Positions 9,118 through 19,135 are shown, counted from the stretch's first letter. The stretch is DNA of 64,000 nt from Vibrio tetraodonis (GCF_003350295.1 NZ_QLYY01000010.1:1-64000); one strand, 5' to 3'. Numbers and translations: made by a program. Notes: generated by a model not told the origin, from the sequence alone.

Positions 9118-10194
9118 TTACAGAGGGTTATCAATTCGCGACCAGAAACAACGTTTATTATTGCTTCGTTTGTCAGTCATCCATGTATAACGACAATTGT
9201 TGTCATAGCTATATCTTCCTACGTCAACCTGGTAAGGGCCAAGAGATAAATTTTGTAGTGACTGAAAGCGGCCATTGAATAGGACCGAGAAATGCAGGTG
9301 TGGCCCTGTCGATGAGCCCCCCTGACAAAGGGCAATATTCTTTTGGCTTGCGTATGTACCTATTCTGTCATTCTTGTTAACCCAAGCTCCGTGTTGGATA
9401 TCGATATCATCCATATGATAGTAATTGGTCGCCCATCCATCAGGGTGTGTCACTCTTAGCTGGCACCTTGAAAATATTGACACATAACCTTCATGGGCAG
9501 CTGTAACACTGTAAGTCTGTCCTCCCCAACGTGGCCAATCATAAGAAACATCAATAGATGACAGTGGAAATCCTGAACCAGTATGTGAATGGGGTCCGTT
9601 AGGGACCCAATTATAACCTGCTCTCCATGGCCATTGCATCTCAGGTTGGGCTGATTTTTTCCTACTCTGGTCAGAGCTAGGTTCACCAAACCACTCTTTA
9701 TAAAAACTGACCCATTGTGGCCATAAAGCGCTAGATTTGAGCGAAGATGAAAGCGCAAAGTTTATTGCTTGATCATTAGATAAACTTTGATTGATGGACT
9801 GATAAAAAAACTGTGAAAGGTAATTTGTTATCTGTTTAATATCAAGCTTATATCGTGATAGCTCAGGATCACTTGGATTAGACTTAGGGTTCCAACCTGA
9901 AGTCATTGCTAGGGTGGTTAAGACAACTCTTGGGTCTATACCCATAGCACCGCTCCAATGTAGCAGATCTTCCTCAAGAAGATGCCACTCATTGTATTCT
10001 GCAAAGTACATTTGCATATTGAAAGGGTGCTCAAGCGGTCTAAAAACGAAGTTATTTTCAGAGATAAAGGTTTGGTTATTGAGTGACCCTACCTTTACTT
10101 TATCAATGTTTCCTATATCAATAGGGGGCATAAGCGAATGCGCAACGCTATTTGCACTCCAAAATAGGGCGAGTGTGAGTAGTATCGTTTTCAT
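9118..10194 (-). CDS. M23-family metallopeptidase, LasA (staphylolysin)-like, secreted
   Basis: The 358-residue protein starts with a signal peptide (MKTILLTLALFWSANSVAHS). An alpha-rich pro-region (about 60-190) precedes a C-terminal M23 domain. The catalytic part shows PHSHTGSGFPLSSIDVSYDWP (first Zn His and Asp), NYYHMDD, and STGPHLHFSV with the H-X-H pair. The SGxPxSSxD pattern and the pro-region resemble Pseudomonas LasA, which cleaves glycine-rich peptides in staphylococcal cell walls and elastin, rather than the housekeeping NlpD/MepM types. A Cys pair near the C-terminus (NCRYTW, KRCFW) could form a disulfide. GGAGAGACC precedes the ATG. Likely an exported bacteriolytic enzyme. Confidence 0.8.
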   Translation of the reverse strand: MKTILLTLALFWSANSVAHSLMPPIDIGNIDKVKVGSLNNQTFISENNFVFRPLEHPFNMQMYFAEYNEWHLLEEDLLHWSGAMGIDPRVVLTTLAMTSGWNPKSNPSDPELSRYKLDIKQITNYLSQFFYQSINQSLSNDQAINFALSSSLKSSALWPQWVSFYKEWFGEPSSDQSRKKSAQPEMQWPWRAGYNWVPNGPHSHTGSGFPLSSIDVSYDWPRWGGQTYSVTAAHEGYVSIFSRCQLRVTHPDGWATNYYHMDDIDIQHGAWVNKNDRIGTYASQKNIALCQGGSSTGPHLHFSVLFNGRFQSLQNLSLGPYQVDVGRYSYDNNCRYTWMTDKRSNNKRCFWSRIDNPL

Positions 10195-10374
10195 TGGTCT
10201 CTCCAGTCAACTGTATTGGGCAAGTCCTTACGACCACCTTCTATGCTGACAGCAGATTTACACCACAGAACTGTTTCTACTGTTGTCTACTTTGTTCGTA
10301 CGACCTGCAATTATACCGCAATAGGTGCGGTGCCTAATTATCTAACGAAAGTAATATATCTTTATCGATTAGCG

Positions 10375-12267
10375 CTAGTATTTAAACTGTGCAACAATCT
10401 TTTCGAGTTTATGGCTAACACTAGACACTTGTTCACTACAGTGTACTGACCCCGACACAATATGGTGGGTATCACTGGCAAGATGCGCTATCTCGGTAAT
10501 ATTGCGGTCAATTTCAGCTGATACCATAGATTGCTGCTCTGAAGCTGTCGCAATTTGGGTGTTCATATCTGACATAGTATTGATACGAATAACCATGTCT
10601 TCTATGACCTTAACAACATCACTAGCCGTTTCTTTTGTATGGCATGCTAAATCTATACTTGATGACATTTTTGTCGCTGTATCTTGTATACCTGACGCTA
10701 ATTCTTGGATGGTTGATTCTATTTGATGAGTTGAATTGTTTGTCATTAGAGAAAGCTGCCTAACCTCATCGGCCACCACAGAAAACCCTCGACCATATTC
10801 GCCTGCGCGCGCGGCCTCTATTGCCGCATTTAGTGCAAGAAGATTTGTTTGTTCAGCAATGTTTTGAATGGCGGTAATGACTTGATTAATCTCTTTACTT
10901 TGCTCTGCTAGGTTTACTATTAAAGCCTGTGATTCTGAAATACTTGACGATAATGATTGCATACTTTTACTGGTAACAAGCGTAATTTCCAATGCTCCTT
11001 GTGCATCTTGCTTGATAGTTTCTGCACTATTTGCTGCACACTCTATGTTGGCAGTGATTTCATTGCTTGTCATGACTAATTCATTAACGGCAGTAGCAAC
11101 AGACTCAGATTGAATTTTTTGTTGTTCAGCGTTGTTCATACTCTTAACAGCGCTCATTTTTGAATTTTCAGAGCTTTCTCCCAAGATGCTCATAACTTTA
11201 GCCACATCTTGAATATTTCCGTGCAACTTAGAAATAAATATATCAAAAGAATTAGCCAATTGAGCGAGTTCATCATTCCCTTTGGCATTCATCCGTACGG
11301 TGAGATCGCCATTTCCATTGGCGATTTCTTTCATTAAGATATTAATGGCATTAATGCGACTGAGAATACTACGTCCGATAAAGAACAGCAGTATAGATAG
11401 TATCGCTACAATAGCGCTGCCAAACACTAAAAGCTGAGTCCGTATTTGTTCAGATTTTAATTTAATTGCGTGACTTATTTCTGTTTGAAGTGACTTAATA
11501 CCATTTTCAGCATTATGTACATTTTTTCGCAGTTGCGCTTTCAAACCTTCGCTTGCGGAGTGACCTAGTTCTTTAGAAGCTGAAACTAATGCCTCTACAT
11601 CTTGTTTATACTGATCGAACTCTGGTTTCAATGACGAGGGAACATGTTCGCTCTTGGCAAATTTAGATACTGCTTTCAGCAGGTTATTACTACTCTCTAC
11701 AGTAGAGTCAGCGAGGTATCGATAATCTTTCTCTATCAGCTCCAGAAGCTCAACTTCTAAATGAAAGCTGTCATAACTTGATGCCGCACTTTTTAATTTT
11801 TTCCTCGAATTCTCTAAGCGTCCTCTATGGTTGTCCGAAGTTTCTATACCCTCAATACTGTTCACTTTATCCACGAGTAAGTGAAACTGTTGTTGATATC
11901 TATCTAAGGTTTCAATGATATTTGTGGTTTGCTTCTCTAGATGAAGGTTATGTAACTTCAATAAGCTATTTAGGTCAATTAGCCTTTGGGAGAGTATATT
12001 AAATACGTCATCGAATCGTTTAGGGTACTTGTTCTCTTTTCTCGCTAGGAAGTCTTTTTCATGACGTCGTAACGTTAACAAATCTACAGAAGCTTGTAAG
12101 TTTTCTGTTGCTGCATGTTCTAGAGACTCAAAGCTTGAAAAACTCGCGTGTTCATAAAATGCATATAAGCCAACACAGGTTAACAAGGTGAGATTAATTA
12201 GAAGTAACTTGCCGCGAATTGATATTGCAAAAGAAAATGGCTTCTTATTCGACCTAGACTGTTCCAT
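10375..12267 (-). CDS. Methyl-accepting chemotaxis protein
   Basis: The 630-residue chemoreceptor has an N-terminal membrane helix ([20 protein letters not shown]), a long helical periplasmic sensor of about 270 residues and a second membrane helix ([20 protein letters not shown]). A HAMP domain and a C-terminal signalling domain follow, with the conserved hairpin tip [20 protein letters not shown] and [13 protein letters not shown]. The sensor resembles the helical-bimodular type with an early [10 protein letters not shown] motif, seen in receptors for amino acids or organic acids. The reading frame opens at 12306, but GGAGAGATCGA directly precedes ATG 12267, which is preferred. The ligand is unknown. 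Confidence 0.93.
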   Translation of the reverse strand: MEQSRSNKKPFSFAISIRGKLLLINLTLLTCVGLYAFYEHASFSSFESLEHAATENLQASVDLLTLRRHEKDFLARKENKYPKRFDDVFNILSQRLIDLNSLLKLHNLHLEKQTTNIIETLDRYQQQFHLLVDKVNSIEGIETSDNHRGRLENSRKKLKSAASSYDSFHLEVELLELIEKDYRYLADSTVESSNNLLKAVSKFAKSEHVPSSLKPEFDQYKQDVEALVSASKELGHSASEGLKAQLRKNVHNAENGIKSLQTEISHAIKLKSEQIRTQLLVFGSAIVAILSILLFFIGRSILSRINAINILMKEIANGNGDLTVRMNAKGNDELAQLANSFDIFISKLHGNIQDVAKVMSILGESSENSKMSAVKSMNNAEQQKIQSESVATAVNELVMTSNEITANIECAANSAETIKQDAQGALEITLVTSKSMQSLSSSISESQALIVNLAEQSKEINQVITAIQNIAEQTNLLALNAAIEAARAGEYGRGFSVVADEVRQLSLMTNNSTHQIESTIQELASGIQDTATKMSSSIDLACHTKETASDVVKVIEDMVIRINTMSDMNTQIATASEQQSMVSAEIDRNITEIAHLASDTHHIVSGSVHCSEQVSSVSHKLEKIVAQFKY

Positions 12268-12555
12268 TCGATCTCTCCGTAGCTTCTGACATTTAATTTT
12301 GTGCAACTATTTTTATATTTAATGTGAACACTAAAGGAATAGCATCAAATGAGAACATTGCAAGTTATGCTCGAAAGACGATTCGAGCTAAGTAAAAGTG
12401 AATTGAGAAACGCATAAATGGTACCAGTCTCTTGGTGTAGGTTCACAGAAATGCAACCTAAATAAGGGATTTAGACTATGGTCTAAGTCCTCTGTATTAT
12501 GAAGTGAAAGCTTAAGTGATAAGCTAAAGAATAGTTAAACACAGAGGATCTCCGG

Positions 12556-13278
12556 ATGAATTTTCCCTATACAAATATCGTGATACTAACCGGGGCTGGA
12601 ATCTCAGCAGAATCTGGGATTCAAACTTTCAGAGCTCAGGATGGCTTGTGGGAAGATCATCGCATTGAGGATGTTGCAACGCCTGAAGGATTTGAGCGCG
12701 ATCCAGAATTGGTGCAGAAGTTTTATAACCAAAGGCGTGCAAAGCTACAAGAAGATTGGATTAAACCTAACCCCGCTCACCTGGCTCTTGGGCGTTTAGA
12801 AAAAGAGTTAAAGGGCAGAGTAACAATCATCACGCAAAATATTGACAATCTTCACGAAAGAGCAGGAAATAAAAACATCATCCATATGCATGGTGAACTC
12901 TTAAAAGCAAGATGCAGTGGGTCGAATCAGACAGTTGAGAAAAAAGGGGACATTCATACTGGTGATTTATGTCATTGTTGTCAATTTCCAGTTCAGCTCC
13001 GCCCACATATCGTTTGGTTTGGAGAAATGCCATTGAGAATGGCCGAGATATATGAGTCTCTAGAAAATGCAGATTTATTCATATCAATAGGTACTTCAGG
13101 GGTGGTTTATCCAGCGGCTGGTTTTGTTCATGAAGCAAGGGCAAACGGAGCCTATACGATGGAATTAAATCTAGAGCCAAGCGCTGTTGAAAGTGAGTTT
13201 GAAGAAAAACGTTATGGTAAGGCGAGTATAGAGGTACCAAGACTGGTAGATGAACTACTTAAAACTTTTGATCTTTAA
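12556..13278 (+). CDS. cobB: NAD-dependent protein deacylase (sirtuin, CobB type)
   Basis: The 240-residue sirtuin shows the NAD-binding motif [17 protein letters not shown], the [12 protein letters not shown] segment and the catalytic His in [12 protein letters not shown]. The Zn-binding cysteines appear as one Cys in ARCSG and a group in DLCHCCQ. VWFGEMP and [12 protein letters not shown] complete the Rossmann half. A Tyr/Arg pair typical of class III desuccinylases (YNQRRAKL, with Y and R spaced three apart) is visible, so it may remove succinyl as well as acetyl groups. It is a stand-alone gene with its own upstream region and a start preceded by AGAGGATCTCCGG. Confidence 0.92.
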   Translation: MNFPYTNIVILTGAGISAESGIQTFRAQDGLWEDHRIEDVATPEGFERDPELVQKFYNQRRAKLQEDWIKPNPAHLALGRLEKELKGRVTIITQNIDNLHERAGNKNIIHMHGELLKARCSGSNQTVEKKGDIHTGDLCHCCQFPVQLRPHIVWFGEMPLRMAEIYESLENADLFISIGTSGVVYPAAGFVHEARANGAYTMELNLEPSAVESEFEEKRYGKASIEVPRLVDELLKTFDL

Positions 13279-13860
13279 TGAGTATAATCAGCACAATTTA
13301 CATATTGTAAGTAACTCAATGTATAGTATATTGTAAACACTAATTCGCCTTATTATTCTCACCGCTAAACCAGTCACTTAAGTATGTAATTGTCATTGTG
13401 TGCCTTGTTTTTGTACCTATATTAAGTTGTTGGTTTATATCTAATTAGGTGATCAAAGCCTCTATAATACACACCTTGATTGATATCACTCAATCCTGCT
13501 ATTACAGATTTCAGTCTTTATACTTATTTGGTAAGAAGATAGCTAAAATCAGATAAATATAGAAAGACAAAGTTAAACCTCGAACCTATAAAAGCAATAG
13601 GCTGTGGCCAGTCCAAGTTGAAATATATTAGGAATTGATTGAAAGTAATAGGATAAATAAATATTTATTAAGGTAAGAAAATATATATGAAAAATATAAA
13701 TTATATCTCACATTTAACGCTAAACTATAATCTAATAAAAAGTAATTAATACTAAAAACATGTCAATACAATATTAAATTTACATTAAATTAATGTTAAG
13801 GTTAATGGATGTCTATTGTTAAATTAAAAATAGGAAGTTATATTAATGCTTTGGTTATGA
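13279..13860. other. AT-rich region upstream of the TRAP operon, with a 4-codon mini-ORF
   Basis: These 580 bases contain no full gene. The only frame of note is at 13846-13860: AGGAAG (13832-13837) is eight bases before an ATG that encodes Met-Leu-Trp-Leu and stops with TGA directly against the dctP ATG at 13861. It could couple translation into dctP, which itself has no Shine-Dalgarno sequence. Confidence 0.4.
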
Positions 13861-14907
13861 ATGGAGTTAAAACTAATAGATATGGCATTGATTAATATAT
13901 TTCCTAAAATAAAAATTTTTAAACTATCCATTTTTTATTTTATTGTAACATTTGGTATATCGAATTTGGTCCAAGCGCAGTCTATAAACTTAAGCTATAA
14001 TGGAGTTGCAAATGCCGATAAAAACGCAGTACATTTATTTGCATCTAATCTAAAAGCCATTGTTGAGAAAAACTCGAATGGAAAAATAGAAATAAATCTT
14101 TATCCGAATAGCATCTTGGGTAAAGAGCAAGAACGTATGGAGCAGGTAATTAACTCGCCTGGTCTTAATATAGCCTCTTTTGGAGGCATTTCCCCAATTT
14201 TCCCAGAGATATTTGTTAGTTCTATCCCATTTTTATTTACCGATTTCGAGAAGGCACGTAAGTTCTTTGATGAAGGATATTACTGGAAAAAAGCACGAAC
14301 TGAATTTTACCAGAGAAATAACGCACATATTCTCGCTGTTGTGGAAGAAGGGGGATTTCTTGCATTTACAAACAATGAGCGTGAAATACGTACACCAGCT
14401 GATTTTAAAGGCCTTAAGTTTAGAGCAATGGACAAAAGCCAAGTGGCGTTATACAAATCGTTTGGAGCGTCAGGCACGCCAATCCCATGGACTGATGTTT
14501 ATATGGCCCTTAAAATGGGTGTTGCTGATGGTCAAATGAATCCACCCATGTATATTATCATGAGTAGTTTAAATGAAGTTCAGCATTACCTGACGTTAGC
14601 AAATATTCAGTATTCAGATCAGTTCTTGGTCGCAAACGACACTTTGATGAAGAATCTCACCGAAAAACAACGTGAGATCCTAATCGCTGCGGTCAAAGAG
14701 GCTAACGCGCTAAATAGAAAGTCGATTCAGTCTCAAGTGGAAAGTAGAATTGATTACCTATCCAAAAATGGCATGCAGGTTTACCAGCCAACAGAAGAAG
14801 AAATCGAGCAATTTAGAAATGCCTCAAAAGAGTCTTATATTAACTGGCTAGAAACCCAAGGCATAGATAAAAGCTGGATAGATCTAGCATTAAAAGATGT
14901 AAATTAA
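13861..14907 (+). CDS. dctP: TRAP transporter solute-binding protein, DctP type
   Basis: The 348-residue periplasmic protein has an unusually long N-region before its hydrophobic signal core (LSIFYFIVTFGISNLVQAQS), with cleavage likely after AQA at about 39-40. The mature part matches DctP: FASNLKAIVEKNSNGKIEINLYPNS at the N-lobe, then GLKFRAMDKSQVALYKSFGASGTPIPW with the conserved Arg that contacts substrate carboxylates. The domain-spanning helix follows. Carboxylate-containing solutes are therefore likely. An in-frame ATG at 13882 would shorten the N-region. It is first in a DctP-DctQ-DctM-dipeptidase operon; the partner gene suggests a peptide or D-amino-acid ligand, but that is inference. 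Confidence 0.85.
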   Translation: MELKLIDMALINIFPKIKIFKLSIFYFIVTFGISNLVQAQSINLSYNGVANADKNAVHLFASNLKAIVEKNSNGKIEINLYPNSILGKEQERMEQVINSPGLNIASFGGISPIFPEIFVSSIPFLFTDFEKARKFFDEGYYWKKARTEFYQRNNAHILAVVEEGGFLAFTNNEREIRTPADFKGLKFRAMDKSQVALYKSFGASGTPIPWTDVYMALKMGVADGQMNPPMYIIMSSLNEVQHYLTLANIQYSDQFLVANDTLMKNLTEKQREILIAAVKEANALNRKSIQSQVESRIDYLSKNGMQVYQPTEEEIEQFRNASKESYINWLETQGIDKSWIDLALKDVN

Positions 14908-14981
14908 TACATTAATACTAATTATCTGGGTGCTGTCGCCGCTTTGGCGCCATTAGTCTTACAGTATATAAGCTAATTTAA

Positions 14982-15413
14982 ATGTTTGTACATATTAAGA
15001 AAATATTATTGAATTTAACTATATTGTGTTTGTTTTTTAATATAGTGATATTGATCGTGGGTGTTTTTTCAAGACATGTGTTTAATTCTTCACCAATTTG
15101 GGTTGATGAAGCAATGAGGTATATTTTAATTGGGTCCGTCATGTTGATGTCAGGAGTCCTTATTAATACCAACGAACATATGAGAATTAGTATCTTAGAT
15201 AAATTTACCAAAAGTAATCTTTCGTTTACTATAAGTTTATATCGTCATTTAATGACAATATTTGTTTCGATATTCATAATGTATTCTAGCTTCCGTTATG
15301 CAACATCTATTACAAGTTTTAATACTATTGGTTTGGGGGTGAGTAAATCAATACCTTTATACTTATTACCAATTGGATTCTTTTTATCACTATGTTTTCT
15401 CTTGTTGAATTAG
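14982..15413 (+). CDS. dctQ: TRAP transporter small permease, DctQ type
   Basis: The 143-residue protein has four predicted membrane helices (about 7-28, 44-62, 88-105, 124-142). The DctQ-typical Trp-Val-Asp-Glu motif (PIWVDEAMRY) sits after the first loop, followed by INTNEHMRISILDKF. It is slightly short for the family. It lies 74 bp after dctP and 28 bp before dctM. DctQ binds DctM and supports Na+-driven uptake of the solute delivered by DctP. Confidence 0.85.
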   Translation: MFVHIKKILLNLTILCLFFNIVILIVGVFSRHVFNSSPIWVDEAMRYILIGSVMLMSGVLINTNEHMRISILDKFTKSNLSFTISLYRHLMTIFVSIFIMYSSFRYATSITSFNTIGLGVSKSIPLYLLPIGFFLSLCFLLLN

Positions 15414-15441
15414 TGAGTTTTATCAATAAGAAGGAATTTAT

Positions 15442-16722
15442 TTGATGATTGTTTCTGTATTATTGGTATTATTATTTAACCTGTTTTTAGGTGTGCCGAT
15501 TTTTATTTCATTATTGGTTTCCTCTATTTTGTTTTTCTTTTTTTTAGACACTGAAATCGCATTTAGAATTATTCCACAACAGTTTTTTAGTGGTATTGAT
15601 AGTTTTTCACTCATGGCGATACCCTTGTTTATTCTTGCTGGTAACTTACTTAATGAAAGCGGCTTAACGCCAAAGCTGATGAGCCTCTCTAAGGTGCTTG
15701 TCGGACACTTGAAAGGTGGTACTGGATACGTCAACATTATTTCAAGTATATTCTTCTCTGGTGTAAACGGGTCAGCGGTAGCGGATACATCGGTACTGGG
15801 TACATTGTTAGTACCCGCGATGAAAAAAGAGGGCTATTCGGTCGGCTTTGCAGCTAGTTTGACGGCAGGTAGTTCGCTAATCGGCCCCATAATTCCACCA
15901 AGCATTTTTATGATTATCTATGCATCACTAACTAATACGCCCGTTGGAGATCTATTTTTGGCTGGTATTACACCTGGATTAACACTTGGGGTAATTCTGT
16001 TTATTGCGAACTGGCGATACGCGGAAATAAATGAACTAAAGTCCTTTCGGTGCAAGCCAAGCTTAAAACATGTTTTCACTGCTATTGTACAAGCTTTTCC
16101 TGCTTTGATAGCACCGATATTGATAGTCCTAAGTATTATTTCCGGCTTTGTCACACCGGCAGAGTCTGGTTCTATTATCGTTTTATATACGCTGATTATT
16201 GGTCTGGTATTACGCACATTGAAGTGGTCAAGCATTCTAAAAGCTTTCATTGATACGGCAAAACTTACCACGGCTATTTTTGTGGTTATCGCATCGTCGT
16301 CAGTACTGACATGGCTATTAGGCTTCGCCCAAGTGCCAGCAGCCTTTACGAGCTTGTTTATTCCGTTTTTTGAGAGCCCGACTATTATTCTATTTGTATT
16401 GAGTGGTATTACATTCTTTGTCGGCATGCTGATGGAAGAGGTTTCAGCGCTTATTCTGTTGACACCAGTATTTATTCCGATAGCTACGTATGCAGGCATT
16501 GACCCTATACATCTAGGAATTGTCGTCACTATGAACATCACCATTGCCCTGATTACACCGCCTATGGGTGCATGCCTATATGTAGCCAGTGCGGTAAGTA
16601 AGATTGATTTGGAAATAATGTTTAGAGAAATTATACCATTTATCTTTTATGCACTATTAATTTTGTTGCTTGTGATTTTAGTGCCAGACTTTGTTTTATT
16701 TATCCCAAAGGAGCTTAACTAA
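15442..16722 (+). CDS. dctM: TRAP transporter large permease, DctM type
   Basis: The 426-residue polytopic protein is very hydrophobic with about a dozen helices. It carries DctM signatures including FSLMAIPLFILAGNLL, SGVNGSAVADTSVLGT, IIPPSIFMIIYASL and, in the second half, LITPPMGACLYVAS. It forms the ion-coupled channel of the TRAP transporter. AAGGAA lies nine bases before the ATG. Its stop codon shares one base with the start of the dipeptidase gene (TAATG), which implies translational coupling. Confidence 0.92.
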   Translation: MMIVSVLLVLLFNLFLGVPIFISLLVSSILFFFFLDTEIAFRIIPQQFFSGIDSFSLMAIPLFILAGNLLNESGLTPKLMSLSKVLVGHLKGGTGYVNIISSIFFSGVNGSAVADTSVLGTLLVPAMKKEGYSVGFAASLTAGSSLIGPIIPPSIFMIIYASLTNTPVGDLFLAGITPGLTLGVILFIANWRYAEINELKSFRCKPSLKHVFTAIVQAFPALIAPILIVLSIISGFVTPAESGSIIVLYTLIIGLVLRTLKWSSILKAFIDTAKLTTAIFVVIASSSVLTWLLGFAQVPAAFTSLFIPFFESPTIILFVLSGITFFVGMLMEEVSALILLTPVFIPIATYAGIDPIHLGIVVTMNITIALITPPMGACLYVASAVSKIDLEIMFREIIPFIFYALLILLLVILVPDFVLFIPKELN

Positions 16723-17465
16723 TGCAGGAAAGAATAATCGATGTTGTGAAAATCCCACCAGTAGACATGCCTATTTGGAACAATATAGAGCAAATCACAA
16801 TTGATGAATGTGGAGAACGTCTACTCCCTTTATCACTCTCAGATGAAATTGTTTGTTACCCTGCTTACTATAAAATGGGTGTTAAGTACGCAGTACAAGA
16901 GTGCTTTGTTCGTGAAAGTGTATTCTATAAGTTATTGGAGGTAGCGCGTAGCTTACCAAATGGTATTCGATTAGTGGTATTGGATGGTTGGCGACCGATA
17001 CATGTCCAAGAATATCTGTATGAAACGTTGATTACCCAACTTAAAAGGGCACCGATTCATGCGGATAAAAATATATCTGAACTCAGCTTAATCGCCAGGA
17101 CATTAGTTTCTCCACCAAGTAATAATTCAAAATGTCCGAGCCCTCACCAAACTGGTGGTTCTGTCGACGTAACCCTATGTGATGGAGATGGTCGTCTGTT
17201 AGATATGGGTACTCAGTTTGATGAAAACAGTTTGCTTTCATGGTCAAGTGCGCTAGAAGATACTCCGGAAACAACGCAAGCGCAAAATCGACGTCTACTG
17301 TACAATGCAATGATCGAAGCTGGGTTCACAAACTTACCAAGCGAATGGTGGCACTATGATTATGGTAATCAGATGTGGGCTAATTATATGGGGTGCAAAA
17401 AAGCAATATTTGGCGCGACGAAACCCTTAACCATTGAGCATTTATGGAACTTTCAAGAAGACTAG
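16722..17465 (+). CDS. D-alanyl-D-alanine dipeptidase, VanX/DdpX-like (peptidase M15D)
   Basis: The 247-residue zinc peptidase has the M15D pattern SPHQTGGSVDVTL (Zn ligands His142 and Asp149) and SEWWHYDYG (general base Glu208, Zn ligand His211). The early VLDGWRP motif supplies the substrate-binding Arg. No signal peptide is seen, so it acts in the cytoplasm, where this family cleaves D-Ala-D-Ala and related dipeptides. It overlaps dctM by one base, an arrangement that suggests the transporter imports its substrate; in enteric bacteria DdpX is likewise linked to a dipeptide permease, but an ABC type. No VanH/VanA genes are present, so a vancomycin-resistance role is unlikely. Confidence 0.85.
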   Translation: MQERIIDVVKIPPVDMPIWNNIEQITIDECGERLLPLSLSDEIVCYPAYYKMGVKYAVQECFVRESVFYKLLEVARSLPNGIRLVVLDGWRPIHVQEYLYETLITQLKRAPIHADKNISELSLIARTLVSPPSNNSKCPSPHQTGGSVDVTLCDGDGRLLDMGTQFDENSLLSWSSALEDTPETTQAQNRRLLYNAMIEAGFTNLPSEWWHYDYGNQMWANYMGCKKAIFGATKPLTIEHLWNFQED

Positions 17466-17690
17466 AGAGCATTTTGCTGTGATAGTACCAGGTAGGTTTC
17501 TTATAGTTAACTCCTAAAATTGATTTTCTCTGTTAAAGCGATGAAACGACTGATACAGAAAATATGCAACAACAGTCTTAACGAAAAGCTAGACTTATAA
17601 TTAAATGCATCCGTTCTACATCAATAAAATTTGTTTTTAATTCACATCACTCTTTTTAGAGGAAGAATAAATGAGTCTCTCATAATAAAA

Positions 17691-17721
17691 ATATGCACAC
17701 TATTAAAAATAGTGTGCATAT
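17691..17721 (-). terminator. Rho-independent terminator of the potABCD operon
   Basis: A perfect 14-bp inverted repeat (ATATGCACACTATT, loop AAA, AATAGTGTGCATAT) sits 94 bp after the potD stop. Read leftward it is followed by TTTTATTATG, a U-rich tail, so it terminates minus-strand transcription. It may also stop the TRAP operon coming from the other side, but there is no T run in that direction. Confidence 0.75.
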
Positions 17722-17814
17722 CGTCAACTTAAGATCTGTTAATAAATATACTAATCTTATTTTATTAAATTAATAAATAATTTACCACTTTAATTAACAA
17801 TCTCAGAAATGCTA

Positions 17815-18852
17815 TTAGTTGCTTACTTTTAACTTTTGGAAGTACTCGTCATAAATTACACTTGCTTCGCCGACATCATCTGTCCAAGTACCACTTTCCA
17901 TAGCGGCTTTTGGTGGATAAATATTTGGATCATTCGCAAATTTCTTCGGCAATAATTTATTCGCAGCAGCCACTGGTGTTGGGTAACCAATCTCTAGCGC
18001 AATTTTTGCTGCATTTTCTGGGCGAATAAGGAAGTTTATCATCTTATGTGCAGCTTCAATATTTTTAGCGCCTGATGGGATAGATAGGCTATCCATCCAT
18101 AAAACAGGCCCATTTTCTGGCCAAATAATATCAATAGGTGCGCCTTCTTGGCGTGCCATATATGCAGAACCATTCCAAAGCATACCTAGAGACACTTCTC
18201 CTGCTAGGTATGGGTTTGCAGGAAAGTCTGAGTTAAATACCAATACGTTTGGCATGAGCTTTTTCAACTCCTGATAAGCTGCTTTAATTTCATCAGGGTT
18301 GGTAGAGTTTGGTGAGTAGCCTAGCTTAGCTAATGCCATATGGAATACTTCTCTAGAGTCATCCATGAGCATCAGTTGGCCTTCCCATTTGCTGTCCCAC
18401 AAATCATCCCATTTCGTAATAGAAGATTTGTCGAGCATGTCTGAATTGATGGCAATACCTGTCGCGCCCCAAATATAAGGGATAGAGTAACTGTTGTCTG
18501 GGTCGAAAGGTTTATTTAAAAAGTTGCTATCAAGACCAACATAGTTGGAAAGCTTCTTATGATCGATTTTCTGCAACATGCCTTCTTTACGCATTTTGGA
18601 AACAAAATAGGTAGAAGGAACGACTAGATCATAGCCAGAGCCTTGGGTCTTGAGTTTGGCATACATGCTTTCATTTGACTCATAAGTTGAGTAGATGACT
18701 TTGATGCCTGTTTCTTTGGTAAAGTCCGTTAATACTTCGCTAGGAATGTACTCTGACCAATTGTAAAAGTAGAGCTCTTGATCCGCAGCCATTGCTGGAG
18801 ATGCGATTAAAGACGCGGCGCATAAAGCGCTAGAGAAAAATTTATTTTTCAT
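17815..18852 (-). CDS. potD: Spermidine/putrescine-binding protein PotD
   Basis: The 345-residue periplasmic binding protein has a signal peptide (MKNKFFSSALCAASLIASPAMA, cleavage near 22). The PotD/PotF landmarks LYFYNWSEYIP, YDLVVPSTYFVSKM, IPYIWGATGI, LGMLWNGSAYMA and ENGPVLWMDSLSIPSGA follow; their acidic and aromatic residues clamp polyamines. A TTG at 18885 would add eleven residues, but ATG 18852 gives a normal signal peptide. It is the last gene of the pot operon and is set 290 bp from potC, with a hairpin in between, so it may have its own promoter. Confidence 0.92.
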   Translation of the reverse strand: MKNKFFSSALCAASLIASPAMAADQELYFYNWSEYIPSEVLTDFTKETGIKVIYSTYESNESMYAKLKTQGSGYDLVVPSTYFVSKMRKEGMLQKIDHKKLSNYVGLDSNFLNKPFDPDNSYSIPYIWGATGIAINSDMLDKSSITKWDDLWDSKWEGQLMLMDDSREVFHMALAKLGYSPNSTNPDEIKAAYQELKKLMPNVLVFNSDFPANPYLAGEVSLGMLWNGSAYMARQEGAPIDIIWPENGPVLWMDSLSIPSGAKNIEAAHKMINFLIRPENAAKIALEIGYPTPVAAANKLLPKKFANDPNIYPPKAAMESGTWTDDVGEASVIYDEYFQKLKVSN

Positions 18853-19111
18853 TGTTATAAGTTTTGCCTTTGAGTAATTTGCCAATGAGGCGTTTATAAA
18901 AATTAAGCCTAATTATGAGTTGATTGTACAATCATCTCGGCCAAGGATTATATCAATCAAATCACTGAATAGGCATAAAATGAATCTAAATTATGAGAAA
19001 TGACAGTGATTTTTTATGCATCAGTATAAATATGAAAGTTTGCGTTTAGTTTTTATCCATATAGTACAATCTATGCCATTTATTGGATTTGATTTATATG
19101 TTCATATAACC

Positions 19112-19135
19112 ACCAAGTAGCTATAACTACTTGGT
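19112..19135 (-). terminator. Stem-loop just after potC (attenuator or mRNA end)
   Basis: ACCAAGTAG and CTACTTGGT form a perfect 9-bp stem with a 6-base loop, beginning eight bases after the potC stop on the minus strand. There is no strong T run on the exit side, so it may be a partial terminator or a 3'-end protector rather than a full stop. The position would allow different expression of potABC and potD. Confidence 0.5.

Noticed and set aside
9456..9758. 100-codon minus-strand frame inside the LasA-like gene
   Set aside because: It overlaps the catalytic domain in another frame and shows no independent features.
14978..15211. Minus-strand frame opposite dctQ
   Set aside because: It is a shadow of dctQ; the plus frame has the DctQ motif and operon position, and the minus frame has no ribosome site or recognisable domain.
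15918..16544. 208-codon minus-strand frame opposite dctM
   Set aside because: It is fully inside the clear DctM gene on the other strand; its composition is an antisense artefact of a membrane protein gene.
16722..17465. Vancomycin-resistance operon reading of the VanX-like gene
   Set aside because: No VanH, VanA/B ligase or VanRS genes are nearby and the organism appears Gram-negative; a peptide-use role is more consistent.
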